Positions 10,095 to 18,281 of a DNA stretch of 64,000 nucleotides are shown piece after piece. The notes under the pieces were generated by a model, which saw only the letters and a program-made list of their open reading frames with translations, made no database searches and was not told the origin of the DNA. Origin of the DNA: CG2-30-68-42 sp037440385 (GTDB lineage Bacteria; Pseudomonadota; Gammaproteobacteria; Burkholderiales; Rhodocyclaceae); contig JBBIUI010000004.1 in NCBI GenBank assembly GCA_037440385.1, positions 4,402 through 68,401 of the forward strand, written 5' to 3'. Both the position numbers and the translations under genes were made by a program. Each line of letters starts with the position of its first letter. Within the stretch, counting starts at the first letter, position 1.

Positions 10095-10565
10095 CTACAG
10101 CTCCTGCCTGAGCTGGGCGAGCAGAACGGCGTGGGCCTTCGCATCGACCTCGCGGGTGAGGATCTTCTGCGCACCGGCCAGCGCAAGCTCGGCGACCCGG
10201 TCACGCAGCACTTCCTTCGCGCGGATCACTTCCTGCTCGATGTCTGCCTTCGCGGCTGCGACGATGCGCGCGTGCTCGAGCTTCGCCGCGGCCCTGGCCT
10301 CGTCGATGACCTGCTGCGCGCGCTTCTCGGCCTGGGAGACGATCTCGGCCGAGCGTTCCTTCGCTTCGCGCAGCGCCTCGGCCGAACGCTTTCCGGAGAG
10401 CTGCAGCTCGTGCTTGCCGCGTTCCGCAGCGGCCAGCCCGTCCGCGATCTGCTGCTGGCGATCCGTCATCGCCTTGTGCAGGGGTGGCCACACGAACTTC
10501 ATCGTGATCCAGATGAAGAACGCGAACCAGATCGCCTGCCCGAGCAAGGTTGCATTGATGCTCAC
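10095..10565 (-). CDS. atpF: ATP synthase Fo subunit b
   Basis: A 156-residue peripheral stalk subunit with one N-terminal transmembrane helix (about residues 5-25, LLGQAIWFAFFIWITMKFVW) followed by a long charged, Ala-rich helix that forms the b2 coiled coil. It starts at GTG 10565, giving the family N-terminus MSINATLLGQAI. It lies 7 bases before atpH. Confidence 0.96.
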   Translation of the reverse strand: MSINATLLGQAIWFAFFIWITMKFVWPPLHKAMTDRQQQIADGLAAAERGKHELQLSGKRSAEALREAKERSAEIVSQAEKRAQQVIDEARAAAKLEHARIVAAAKADIEQEVIRAKEVLRDRVAELALAGAQKILTREVDAKAHAVLLAQLRQEL

Positions 10566-10646
10566 ACTAGCCTCCTGGATTCCTGACCCGCCGTGCCCGT
10601 GCGCTTCGCACGCGGCCGCGGCGGACGTTGACGAACGCCGCGCGCC

Positions 10647-10913
10647 TCAGCCCTTGACGAGCGCGATGAACGGGTTCGCGAATAGGAGGTAGAGCGCGAT
10701 GCCGACCCCGATCATGCTCACCGCATCGAGCAGGCCGGCGACGATGAACATCTTCACCTGCAGCGTCGGGATCATCTCGGGCTGGCGCGCCGAACCTTCG
10801 AGAAAGCGGCCGCCGAGAATCCCGAATCCGACCGCCGTACCCAGGGCACCGGCGCCGATCAGAATGGCCACGGCAATCGAGACACTACCGAGCAGCTGCG
10901 ACATCGCTTCCAT
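10647..10913 (-). CDS. atpE: ATP synthase Fo subunit c
   Basis: An 88-residue proteolipid with two transmembrane helices joined by the polar loop GGRFLEGSARQPEM. The ion-binding carboxylate is D63 in GLLDAVSMIG. There is no Gln/Glu pair of the sodium-coupled type, so proton coupling is expected. Many copies form the rotating c-ring. It lies between atpB and atpF. Confidence 0.97.
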   Translation of the reverse strand: MEAMSQLLGSVSIAVAILIGAGALGTAVGFGILGGRFLEGSARQPEMIPTLQVKMFIVAGLLDAVSMIGVGIALYLLFANPFIALVKG

Positions 10914-10953
10914 GATTTCTCCTTAACGGGCAACGAATGGGTGATGCATCGAA

Positions 10954-11718
10954 TCAGTGATGCTCCGAAGCCATGCTCATGTAGACGACCGTGAGCATCA
11001 TGAAGATGAAGGCCTGGAGCGTGATGATCAGGATGTGGAACAGCGCCCACGGCAGCGCGAGCGGCAATTGCCACACGCCGAGCAGCGCGATCAGGATGAA
11101 GACCATCTCGCCCGCATACATGTTGCCGAACAGCCGCAGCGCGAGCGACACCGGTTTCGCGAGATCCTCGATGACGCGAAACAGCACGTTCACCGGCGCG
11201 AGCCACGGGCCGAACGGGACGGTGAGCGCTTCGTGCAGCAGGCCGCCGACGCCCTTGAACTTGAGGTTGTACCACAGCATCATGAAGAACACGCTGATCG
11301 ACATGCCGAAGGTCAGGTTCGGGTCGGTGGTCGGCACCACCTTCAGGTTGTGCAGGCCGGCCGCGCTCGCCGTCAGCGGCAGGAAATCCACCGGGATCAG
11401 GTCCATCGCGTTCATGATGAACACCCAGCAGAAGATCGTGATCGCGAGCGGCGTGACCAGTTCGCTCTTCGCGTGAAAGGTGTCGCGCACCTGGGAGTCG
11501 ACCAGTGTGACCACCATCTCGACGAAGTTCTGCCAGGAGCCGGGCACCGCGCTGCTCGCCTTGCGCGCCGCGACGGCCATGGCTCCGAACAGCAGCAGCC
11601 CGAGCAGGCCGGAGACGATCAGCGTATCGAGGTGGACGGTCCAGAAACCCTCGCCCACCCGGAGATTCGTCAGGTGGTGGGTGATGTATTCGGTTACGGT
11701 CAATGCCTCGGAAGCCAT
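10954..11718 (-). CDS. atpB: ATP synthase Fo subunit a
   Basis: A 254-residue polytopic membrane protein that forms the proton half-channels against the c-ring. The essential arginine is R195 in SLALRLFGNMYAGE. Several hydrophobic segments are visible, including residues 34-50, 88-105, 140-152 and the C-terminal pair. An in-frame ATG five codons upstream (11733) exists; 11718 is preferred because GGGAAAGG precedes it. Confidence 0.96.
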   Translation of the reverse strand: MASEALTVTEYITHHLTNLRVGEGFWTVHLDTLIVSGLLGLLLFGAMAVAARKASSAVPGSWQNFVEMVVTLVDSQVRDTFHAKSELVTPLAITIFCWVFIMNAMDLIPVDFLPLTASAAGLHNLKVVPTTDPNLTFGMSISVFFMMLWYNLKFKGVGGLLHEALTVPFGPWLAPVNVLFRVIEDLAKPVSLALRLFGNMYAGEMVFILIALLGVWQLPLALPWALFHILIITLQAFIFMMLTVVYMSMASEHH

Positions 11719-11740
11719 TTGCCTTTCCCGCACATGCGCA

Positions 11741-12106
11741 CTACAGCATCGCCAGCGCGACCCAGTACACGGCCAGGGTGCACGCGTACGTCACGAACAG
11801 GACCGGGGCGACGACCTGCCCGAAGGCGACGAAGGTCAGGCCGAACAACGCCGCGGTCGCCGCAAACTTGTAGAACTCCGAGCGGTACTGGACGCGAAGC
11901 AGGCGCTGCGGATCGCCTCCCCCGGTGGCCGCCATGCTCCACACATACGCCAGCGCGGGAACGAACCCGATGGCCCCCCCCAGCAACGCGGAAATCGCTG
12001 CAAGCGTGTCGTCGCGAGCCAACAGCGTGAGCGCGATCACCGCCGTCACCGCCATCTGCAGCGCAACCACCCGCGCGGCCCGGTTGTACGTCCCCCGGTC
12101 GTTCAT
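11741..12106 (-). CDS. atpI: ATP synthase subunit I (AtpI)
   Basis: A 121-residue membrane protein with four hydrophobic segments and the conserved LLGGAIGFVPALAY stretch. AtpI assists c-ring assembly and is not essential. It is the first gene of the atp operon, 22 bases before atpB and about 25 bases downstream of the promoter at 12137-12165. The frame is open upstream to 12187, but that would run through the promoter; ATG 12106 gives the family-like MNDRGTYNRAARVV start. Confidence 0.9.
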   Translation of the reverse strand: MNDRGTYNRAARVVALQMAVTAVIALTLLARDDTLAAISALLGGAIGFVPALAYVWSMAATGGGDPQRLLRVQYRSEFYKFAATAALFGLTFVAFGQVVAPVLFVTYACTLAVYWVALAML

Positions 12107-12136
12107 CGAATCACGCCGCCCAGCGGAAACCGGCGG

Positions 12137-12165
12137 ATTGTAGCGGGCGCATTTGAATGGGTCAA
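12137..12165 (-). promoter_or_regulatory. Sigma-70 promoter of the atp operon
   Basis: Read on the reverse strand, TTGACC (complement of 12160-12165) and TACAAT (complement of 12137-12142) are separated by exactly 17 bases. Each element differs by one base from consensus. The predicted transcript starts near 12130, about 25 bases before atpI. It lies just beyond the hairpin that closes parB, so atp transcription appears separate from parAB. Confidence 0.8.
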
Positions 12166-12183
12166 TAAAATCGTTGCATGACG

Positions 12184-12210
12184 ACATCCGGCGGCTCGGC
12201 CGCCGGATGT
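12184..12210 (-). terminator. Rho-independent terminator after parB
   Basis: A perfect 12-bp GC-rich inverted repeat (arms 12184-12195 and 12199-12210, loop of three bases) begins seven bases after the parB stop. On the reverse strand a moderately T-rich stretch (GATTTTATTG) follows after about ten bases, so it probably ends the mnmG-rsmG-parA-parB transcript before the atp promoter. Confidence 0.7.
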
Positions 12211-12217
12211 CCGACGT

Positions 12218-13057
12218 TCAGCGTAACCGGCCGAGCAGCGTCTCGAGCTGGTCGAGACTCGAAAAACGAATGCACACTCGCCCGGCCCCCTTGCGGTTCG
12301 CGCTGATCGAGACCGCGGCGCCGAGCCGGTCGGCCAGATCCTCTTCCAGCCGCTGCAGATCGCGATCCACCGCAGGCCTCGCGGTCATTCCCGGTTCGCC
12401 GAGGCTGCGCGCGACGAGCCGCTCGGCCTCGCGCACCGACAGGCCCCTGGCCACGATGCGCGCCGCGGCCGCGCCCTGGTCCGCTTTCGGCAGCGCGAGC
12501 AGCGCGCGCGCATGGCCCATGTCGATGGCACCCTTCATCAACAGTCCCCGGACCGGTTCGGCGAGCTGCAGCAGGCGCAGCAGGTTGGAGGCGGCCGGGC
12601 GCGAGCGTCCCACCGCATCGGCGGCCTCGAGGTGGGTCATGCCGAACTCGTCGATCAGCCGCTGCAGGCCTGCGGCCTCCTCGAGCGGGTTGAGGTCCTC
12701 GCGCTGGATGTTCTCGATCAGCGACATCGCGAGCGCCGCCCGGTCGGGAATCTCGCGTACCAGCACCGGCACCTCGGCCAGTCCGGCGAGGCGCGCCGCG
12801 CGCCAGCGCCGCTCGCCGGCAATGATCTCGTAGCGCCCCTCGCCGAGCGGGCGCACCAGGATGGGCTGCATGACGCCCTGGACCCGGATCGAGGCCGCGA
12901 GCTCTTCGAGCGATGCCGGATCCATGCGGGTGCGCGGCTGGTAGCGCCCGGCGCGCAGCGCATCGATCGCCAGCGTCCTCTGGTCGGTCGCCGCGCGATC
13001 CGATCCGAGCAGCGCCTCGAGTCCTCGTCCCAGCCCCTTCGGTCTCGTGCCCTTCAT
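12218..13057 (-). CDS. parB: Chromosome partitioning protein ParB
   Basis: A 279-residue ParB/Spo0J family protein, the usual chromosomal size. The N-terminal CTPase/nuclease-fold domain has the ParB box IIAGERRWRAARLAGL (about residues 75-90), followed by the helix-turn-helix region MTHLEAADAVGRSRPAASNLLRLLQL that reads parS, and a C-terminal dimerisation domain. The start ATG overlaps the parA stop (ATGA, four bases), so the two are translationally coupled. ParB-parS complexes are moved by ParA to segregate origins. Confidence 0.95.
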   Translation of the reverse strand: MKGTRPKGLGRGLEALLGSDRAATDQRTLAIDALRAGRYQPRTRMDPASLEELAASIRVQGVMQPILVRPLGEGRYEIIAGERRWRAARLAGLAEVPVLVREIPDRAALAMSLIENIQREDLNPLEEAAGLQRLIDEFGMTHLEAADAVGRSRPAASNLLRLLQLAEPVRGLLMKGAIDMGHARALLALPKADQGAAAARIVARGLSVREAERLVARSLGEPGMTARPAVDRDLQRLEEDLADRLGAAVSISANRKGAGRVCIRFSSLDQLETLLGRLR

Positions 13058-13836
13058 GCGACGCTCTCCAGTGCGCGACCGGCGCGAACGAGGACTTCGC
13101 GGGCGAGCGCCTGGTAGGCCTGCGCCCCCTTGGCACCGCGGTCGAAGGCGATGGCCGGTTTGCCATAGCTCGGGGCCTCGGCCAGGCGCACGTTGCGGGG
13201 GATGACGGTTCGATACACGCGCGAACCGAAATGCCGTTCGAGTTCGCCCGAGACCTGCTGGGCCAGCGTGCTGCGCGGATCGAACATCGTGCGCAGCAGA
13301 CCTTCGATCTCCAGCACCGGATTGTGGTTCGAGCGCACGCGGCGCAGCGTCGCGACGAGGTCGGACAGGCCCTCCAGCGCGTAGTATTCGCATTGCATCG
13401 GAATGACGATGCCGGTGGCTGCGACGAGCCCGTTGAGCGTGAGCATGTTCAGTGCCGGCGGACAGTCGAGCAGCATGAAATCGTAATCGCCGCCGACGGC
13501 ATCGAGCGCCTGCTTCAACCGCGATTCGCGCTCGTCGCGCTCGACCAGCTCGACCTCGGCACCCGCCAGTTCGCGATTGGCCGGAATGAGATCGAAGCCG
13601 AACGCGGTGGCCACGCGCACTGCGCCGAAGCGCGCCTCGCCCAGCAGCAGTTCATAGACGGTCGGACCGGCTTCGGCCTTCACGACGCCCACACCGGTGG
13701 TGGCGTTTCCCTGCGGATCGAGATCGGCGAGCAGCACGCGCTCACCGAGCGCGGCGAGGCAGGCGGCCAGATTCACCGCGGTGGTGGTCTTGCCGACCCC
13801 GCCTTTCTGGTTGGTGACCGCGAGGATCCTGGCCAT
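13054..13836 (-). CDS. parA: Chromosome partitioning ATPase ParA (Soj)
   Basis: A 260-residue ParA/MinD superfamily ATPase. The deviant Walker A motif KGGVGKTT is at residues 11-18 (signature Lys K11), and FMLLDCPPALNMLT is the Walker B region. It lies 3 bases after rsmG and overlaps parB by four bases, in the conserved gidAB-parAB order. Confidence 0.96.
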   Translation of the reverse strand: MARILAVTNQKGGVGKTTTAVNLAACLAALGERVLLADLDPQGNATTGVGVVKAEAGPTVYELLLGEARFGAVRVATAFGFDLIPANRELAGAEVELVERDERESRLKQALDAVGGDYDFMLLDCPPALNMLTLNGLVAATGIVIPMQCEYYALEGLSDLVATLRRVRSNHNPVLEIEGLLRTMFDPRSTLAQQVSGELERHFGSRVYRTVIPRNVRLAEAPSYGKPAIAFDRGAKGAQAYQALAREVLVRAGRALESVA

Positions 13837-13839
13837 CGG

Positions 13840-14463
13840 TCAGGCCGCGCGCACGATCACCAGATGGCGTGCCGCTTCCACGCCGGGAACCGCCAGCGCG
13901 ACGACCCGCTCGAGCACGAATCCCTCGGGAAGCCGGGCGATCTCCTCGAACGGATGCACGCCTTTCATGGCGGCGAATGTACCACCGGGCGCGACCAGAT
14001 GCGCGCAGCCGCCGACGAATGCAGCCAGATCCGAGTAGGCGCGCGAGATCACGCAGCCGAAGCGCTCGTCCGGGTGCCAGTGCTCGACGCGTTCGCACAC
14101 CACGCGCACGTTCGCGGCCTGCAGTTCGATCTTCGCCTGGGTCAGGAAGCTCGCCTTCTTGTGGTTCGACTCGACCAGTGCGACGCGCCAGTCGGGACGG
14201 GCCAGCGCCAGCGGAATTCCCGGCAGGCCGGCGCCGCTGCCGACATCGGCCAGCGAGTCCGTGTGCAGCTGCGGCAGCACCGCGAGGCAGTCGAGCAGAT
14301 GATGGCTGACGATCGAAGACGGCTCGCGCAGCGCGGTCAGGTTGTAGACGCGATTCCATTTCGCGAGCAGCGCGGCATAGGCGAGCAGCCGGTCGCGGGT
14401 GTCGGCCGGCAGCGCGATCCCCAATGCCGCCGCGCCGGCATCGAGCTGCCCGGCGGGCGTCAT
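13840..14463 (-). CDS. rsmG: 16S rRNA (guanine-527-N7)-methyltransferase RsmG (GidB)
   Basis: A 207-residue SAM methyltransferase that makes m7G527 in 16S rRNA; loss gives low-level streptomycin resistance in other bacteria. The SAM-binding LADVGSGAGLPGIPLA motif (about residues 69-84) and the KWNRVYNLTALRE N-terminal block are typical of RsmG. The start ATG 14463 overlaps the mnmG stop by four bases. The frame is open far upstream through mnmG, but that part is antisense-like and not RsmG. Confidence 0.95.
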   Translation of the reverse strand: MTPAGQLDAGAAALGIALPADTRDRLLAYAALLAKWNRVYNLTALREPSSIVSHHLLDCLAVLPQLHTDSLADVGSGAGLPGIPLALARPDWRVALVESNHKKASFLTQAKIELQAANVRVVCERVEHWHPDERFGCVISRAYSDLAAFVGGCAHLVAPGGTFAAMKGVHPFEEIARLPEGFVLERVVALAVPGVEAARHLVIVRAA

Positions 14464-16415
14464 GCGCGGCGGCGCCGGTCGGGCGCATCGGGACCGGCCG
14501 GTGCCGTATGCGCGCTGCGCTCCCGTTCCAGTCTCGAGCGCCGCAGATGGACCAGCAGCAGCGACAGCGCGGCCGGGGTCACTCCCTGGATGCGCGAAGC
14601 CTGGCCGAGCGTCTGCGGCCGGTGCGCCTCGAGCTGCTGGCGGACCTCGATCGACAGGCCGCGCACCTGCGCATAGTCGAGACCGGGCGGCAGCGCGAGG
14701 GTCTCCATGCCGCGCATGCGCTCGACCTCCTGGGCCTGCCGGTCGATGTAGCCGTGATACCTGGCCTCGATCTCGATCTGCTCGATCAGCGCCGGGTCCG
14801 TGACGCCCGTTCCGGCGCCCGGCAGGCACATGACTTGTGCATAGCGCACGCCGGGCCGGCGCAGCAGCTGCGCGAGCGTCGATCCCTTGCCCGCATCGCG
14901 GGTCTCGCCGCCGGCGGCGCCGTGGGCATCCGTACCGGGCGCTTCCAGCAGCCGCGGATCCACCCAGGTCGAGGCGAGCCGCGCGCGCTCGGCCTCGAGC
15001 GCGTCGCGCTTGCGGCAGAACGCGTCCCAGCGCGCATCGCCGACGAGGCCCAGCCGGCGGCCCTGCTCGGTGAGCCGCAGGTCGGCGTTGTCCTCGCGCA
15101 GGCTCAGCCGGTATTCGGCTCGGCTCGTGAACATCCGGTAGGGTTCCGAGACCCCGCGCGTGATCAGATCGTCGACGAGCACGCCGAGGTAGGCCTGGTC
15201 GCGGCGCGGGCACCACGGCGGCTCGCCGCGCACCGCGAGCGCCGCATTGAGTCCGGCGAGCAGGCCCTGTGCCGCCGCTTCCTCGTAGCCGGTGGTGCCG
15301 TTGATCTGCCCGGCGAAATACAGGCCGCGGATCGCCTTCGTCTCCAGCGACGAGGACAGCGCGCGCGGATCGAAGTAGTCGTATTCGATCGCGTAACCGG
15401 GGCGCACGATGTGGGCGCGCTCGAGGCCACGGATCGAGTGCACCAGGGCGAGCTGCACGTCGAAGGGCAGGCTGGTCGAGATGCCATTGGGGTAGATCTC
15501 GCGCGTCGCGAGCCCTTCGGGCTCGAGGAAGACCTGATGGCTCGCCTTGCCGGCGAAGCGGTGGATCTTGTCCTCGATCGACGGGCAGTAGCGCGGCCCG
15601 ACGCCTTCGATGATGCCGGTGTACATCGGCGAGCGGTCGAGCGCGCCGCGGATGATGTCGTGGGTGCGCGCGTTGGTATGCGTGATCCAGCACGGCAGTT
15701 GCCGCGGATGCTGGCCGGCATGGCCGAGGAACGAGAACACCGGTACCGGCTCGTCGCCGGGCTGCTGCACCAGCACGGAGAAGTCGATGCTGCGCGCATC
15801 CAGGCGCGGCGGCGTTCCGGTCTTCAGCCGCCCCGCGGGCAGCTTCAGCTCGCGCAGCCGCGCGGCCAGGCCCGCCGCGGGCGGCTCGCCCATCCGGCCG
15901 GCCGCGAAATGCTCGAGGCCGACGTGGATCAGGCCGGCGAGGAAGGTACCCGCGGTGAGCACGACCGCGGCGGCCTCGAAGCGCACGCCGATCCGCGTGA
16001 CGACGCCGCACACGCGATCGCCCGACAGCACCAGGTCTTCGGCCGCCTGCTGGAACAGCGTCAGCCCGGGCTGGCTCTCCAGGCGCGTGCGGATCGCCTG
16101 ACGGTACAGCGCACGGTCGGCCTGCGCGCGCGTCGCACGCACCGCCGCGCCCTTGCTCGAATTGAGGATCCGGAACTGGATGCCGGCCTCGTCGGTCGCC
16201 TCCGCCATCGCGCCGCCGAGTGCATCGATCTCCTTGACCAGATGCCCCTTGCCGATGCCGCCGATCGACGGGTTGCACGACATCTGACCCAGCGTCTCGA
16301 TGTTGTGCGTGAGCAGCAGCGTGCGGCAGCCGGCCCGGGCGGCGGCCAGCGCGGCCTCGGTTCCGGCGTGGCCGCCGCCGACGACGATCACATCGAAGCG
16401 CGTGTCGCCGCTCAT
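14460..16415 (-). CDS. mnmG: tRNA uridine 5-carboxymethylaminomethyl modification enzyme MnmG (GidA)
   Basis: A 651-residue FAD-binding protein that, with MnmE, installs the cmnm5 group at the wobble uridine of certain tRNAs. The FAD-binding motif VVGGGHAG is at residues 11-18. GidA signatures seen are MSCNPSIGGIGKGHLVKEIDALGG, split over about 46-69, and GQINGTTGYEEAAAQGL. The length matches the family (about 630-650). It heads the rsmG-parA-parB group. Confidence 0.97.
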   Translation of the reverse strand: MSGDTRFDVIVVGGGHAGTEAALAAARAGCRTLLLTHNIETLGQMSCNPSIGGIGKGHLVKEIDALGGAMAEATDEAGIQFRILNSSKGAAVRATRAQADRALYRQAIRTRLESQPGLTLFQQAAEDLVLSGDRVCGVVTRIGVRFEAAAVVLTAGTFLAGLIHVGLEHFAAGRMGEPPAAGLAARLRELKLPAGRLKTGTPPRLDARSIDFSVLVQQPGDEPVPVFSFLGHAGQHPRQLPCWITHTNARTHDIIRGALDRSPMYTGIIEGVGPRYCPSIEDKIHRFAGKASHQVFLEPEGLATREIYPNGISTSLPFDVQLALVHSIRGLERAHIVRPGYAIEYDYFDPRALSSSLETKAIRGLYFAGQINGTTGYEEAAAQGLLAGLNAALAVRGEPPWCPRRDQAYLGVLVDDLITRGVSEPYRMFTSRAEYRLSLREDNADLRLTEQGRRLGLVGDARWDAFCRKRDALEAERARLASTWVDPRLLEAPGTDAHGAAGGETRDAGKGSTLAQLLRRPGVRYAQVMCLPGAGTGVTDPALIEQIEIEARYHGYIDRQAQEVERMRGMETLALPPGLDYAQVRGLSIEVRQQLEAHRPQTLGQASRIQGVTPAALSLLLVHLRRSRLERERSAHTAPAGPDAPDRRRRA

Positions 16416-16434
16416 GCCGGCATCATCAGCGCGT

Positions 16435-17376
16435 TCATGCGCCGGCCCCCGCGGCTGCGGCCTGGGTCTCGGCGTGATAGCTCGAACGCACCAGCGGCGC
16501 ACAGGCGGCGTGCGCGAATCCAAGCCGCTTCGCCAGTTGCTCGAATCGCCCGAACGCCTCCGGCGGCACGTAGCGCGCCACCGGCAGGTGCGCGGCCGAG
16601 GGCCGCAGGTACTGCCCGAGCGTGAGCCGCGTCACGCCGTGCTCGCGCAAATCGCGCAGCACCTCGACGATCTCCTCGTCGCGCTCGCCCAGCCCGAGCA
16701 TCAGGCCCGACTTGGTCGGCACCTGCGGATGACGCCTGCCGAATTCGCGCAGCAGCTCGAGCGAATGCGCGTAGTCTGCGCCGGGCCGCACCTGCCGATA
16801 CAGCCGCGGCACCGTTTCCAGGTTGTGGTTGAACACGTCGGGCAGCGCGCCCGCGAGCGCATCGAGCGCCGCGTCGAGACGGCCGCGGAAATCCGGCACC
16901 AGCACCTCGATCGAGATCTCCGGGTTCGCGCGTCGCAGCGCACGAATGCAATCGGCGAAGTGCGCGGCGCCGCCCTCGCGCAGATCGTCGCGGTCGACGC
17001 TGGTGATCACCACATAGCGCAGCTTCAGGCTCGCGACCGTGCGGGCGAGCCGCTGCGGCTCGTTCGCATCGGGCGGTGCGGGCCGGCCGTGGGCGACGTC
17101 GCAGAACGGGCAGCGGCGCGTGCACAGGTCACCGAGGATCATGAAGGTCGCCGTGCCGTTGCCGAAGCACTCGCCGATGTTCGGGCAGCTGGCTTCCTCG
17201 CACACCGTGTGCAGGTCGCCGCTGCGCAGCATGCGCCGGAGCTCGTCGAAACGCCCGCCGGGCGCGCCGAGCTTCACGCGGATCCACTCGGGCTTGCGCA
17301 ACGGCGCGGCCGCAACCACCTTGACCGGGATGCGCGCGGTCTTGTCCGCACCCTTCTGCCTCGATCGATCGTCCAT
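16435..17376 (-). CDS. lipA: Lipoyl synthase LipA
   Basis: A 313-residue radical-SAM enzyme that inserts two sulfurs into octanoyl-protein to make lipoate. Both iron-sulfur clusters are visible: the auxiliary cluster cysteines C59, C64 and C70 (CEEASCPNIGEC) and the radical-SAM triad C85, C89 and C92 (CTRRCPFC). The C-terminal RSSYHAE segment, whose serine ligates the auxiliary cluster in the family, is present. Start ATG 17376. It lies 14 bases after lipB. Confidence 0.97.
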   Translation of the reverse strand: MDDRSRQKGADKTARIPVKVVAAAPLRKPEWIRVKLGAPGGRFDELRRMLRSGDLHTVCEEASCPNIGECFGNGTATFMILGDLCTRRCPFCDVAHGRPAPPDANEPQRLARTVASLKLRYVVITSVDRDDLREGGAAHFADCIRALRRANPEISIEVLVPDFRGRLDAALDALAGALPDVFNHNLETVPRLYRQVRPGADYAHSLELLREFGRRHPQVPTKSGLMLGLGERDEEIVEVLRDLREHGVTRLTLGQYLRPSAAHLPVARYVPPEAFGRFEQLAKRLGFAHAACAPLVRSSYHAETQAAAAGAGA

Positions 17377-17390
17377 CGCCCGGGCCTCGT

Positions 17391-17999
17391 TTATCGGAGC
17401 TGTCGCTGCAGCGCCTGCACGAGCGCCTCGCCGATTTCGGCGAGGCTGCCGCGCACCCCGAGATCGCGAAGCTGCGTCACCGCGAGCCCCGGATAGCCGC
17501 ACGGATCGATCGCCGCGAACGGCGCCAGATCCATATCTGCGTTCAGCGCGAGCCCATGGTAGCAGCAGCCGCGGCGGATCCGCAGGCCGAGCGCCGCGAT
17601 CTTCGCCTCGCCGACATACACGCCGGGCGCCCGCTCGCGCCGCGTGCCCTCGATGCCGTAGCCTGCGAGCAGCGCGATGACCGCGTTCTCGATCCGGCGC
17701 ACCAGTTCGCGCACGCCCAGTCCGCGCCGCGCGAGATCCAGCAGCAGGTAGGCGACGAGCTGTCCGGGACCGTGATAGGTGATCTGTCCGCCCCGGTCGA
17801 TGCGCACCAGCGCAATGCCGGTCTCACGCAGCAGATGGCGCGCATCGCCGCCCATGCCCAGCGTGAACACCGGCGGATGCTCGAGCAGCCAGATCTCGTC
17901 GGGCGTGGCGCGATCGCGCTTCGCCGTGTACTCGCGCATCGCGCGCCAGGTCGGTTCGTAGTCCGCCAGGCCGAGCCGGCGCACCTGTAGCGCGGCCAT
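17391..17999 (-). CDS. lipB: Octanoyltransferase LipB
   Basis: A 202-residue octanoyl-[ACP]:protein N-octanoyltransferase, first step of lipoate synthesis. The family signature RGGQITYHGPGQLVAYLLLDL spans residues 69-89. The catalytic pair is K133 (GEAKIAALG) and C167 (IDPCGYPGL). It lies between ybeD and lipA and supplies LipA's substrate. Confidence 0.97.
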   Translation of the reverse strand: MAALQVRRLGLADYEPTWRAMREYTAKRDRATPDEIWLLEHPPVFTLGMGGDARHLLRETGIALVRIDRGGQITYHGPGQLVAYLLLDLARRGLGVRELVRRIENAVIALLAGYGIEGTRRERAPGVYVGEAKIAALGLRIRRGCCYHGLALNADMDLAPFAAIDPCGYPGLAVTQLRDLGVRGSLAEIGEALVQALQRQLR

Positions 18000-18005
18000 C
18001 GCGGC

Positions 18006-18281
18006 TCACAACACCGTCGCGACCGCGGGATGCGCGCACAGCTCGCGGTACAGCGCATCGAGCTGCTCGCGGGAGCGGGCGGCGATCGTGCAGGTCAGCG
18101 ACAGGTAGTTGCCGTGGCGCGAGGCGCGCATCTGCATGCCCGCCGGCTCGAAGTCCGGCGCATGGCGCAGCACGATCGCGAGCACCTGCCGTGCGAACCC
18201 CTCCTCGCTGCGTCCCATGACCTTGATCGGGAACGCGCACGGGAATTCGAGCGCGCCGGCGCCCGTCTCATCTGTCCCCAC
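18006..18281 (-). CDS. ybeD: DUF493 family protein YbeD
   Basis: A 91-residue protein of the YbeD/DUF493 family, with FPIKVMGRSEEGFARQVLAI at the start and the YLSLTCTIAARSREQLDALYREL region at the end, an ACT-like small regulatory fold. Its biochemical role is unknown; it is consistently found next to lipB, and an involvement in lipoate metabolism is only inferred. It lies six bases before lipB and overlaps the 3' end of the aminotransferase gene by 14 bases. Confidence 0.88.
   Translation of the reverse strand: MGTDETGAGALEFPCAFPIKVMGRSEEGFARQVLAIVLRHAPDFEPAGMQMRASRHGNYLSLTCTIAARSREQLDALYRELCAHPAVATVL

Noticed and set aside
12218..13836. A parS site near parAB
   Set aside because: No sequence close to the TGTTNCACGTGNAACA pattern was seen; isolated CACGTG hexamers elsewhere in the window (for example in glpD and liuD) lack the flanks.
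14424..16625. A 733-codon forward frame opposite mnmG
   Set aside because: Composition and lack of domains identify it as the shadow of mnmG.
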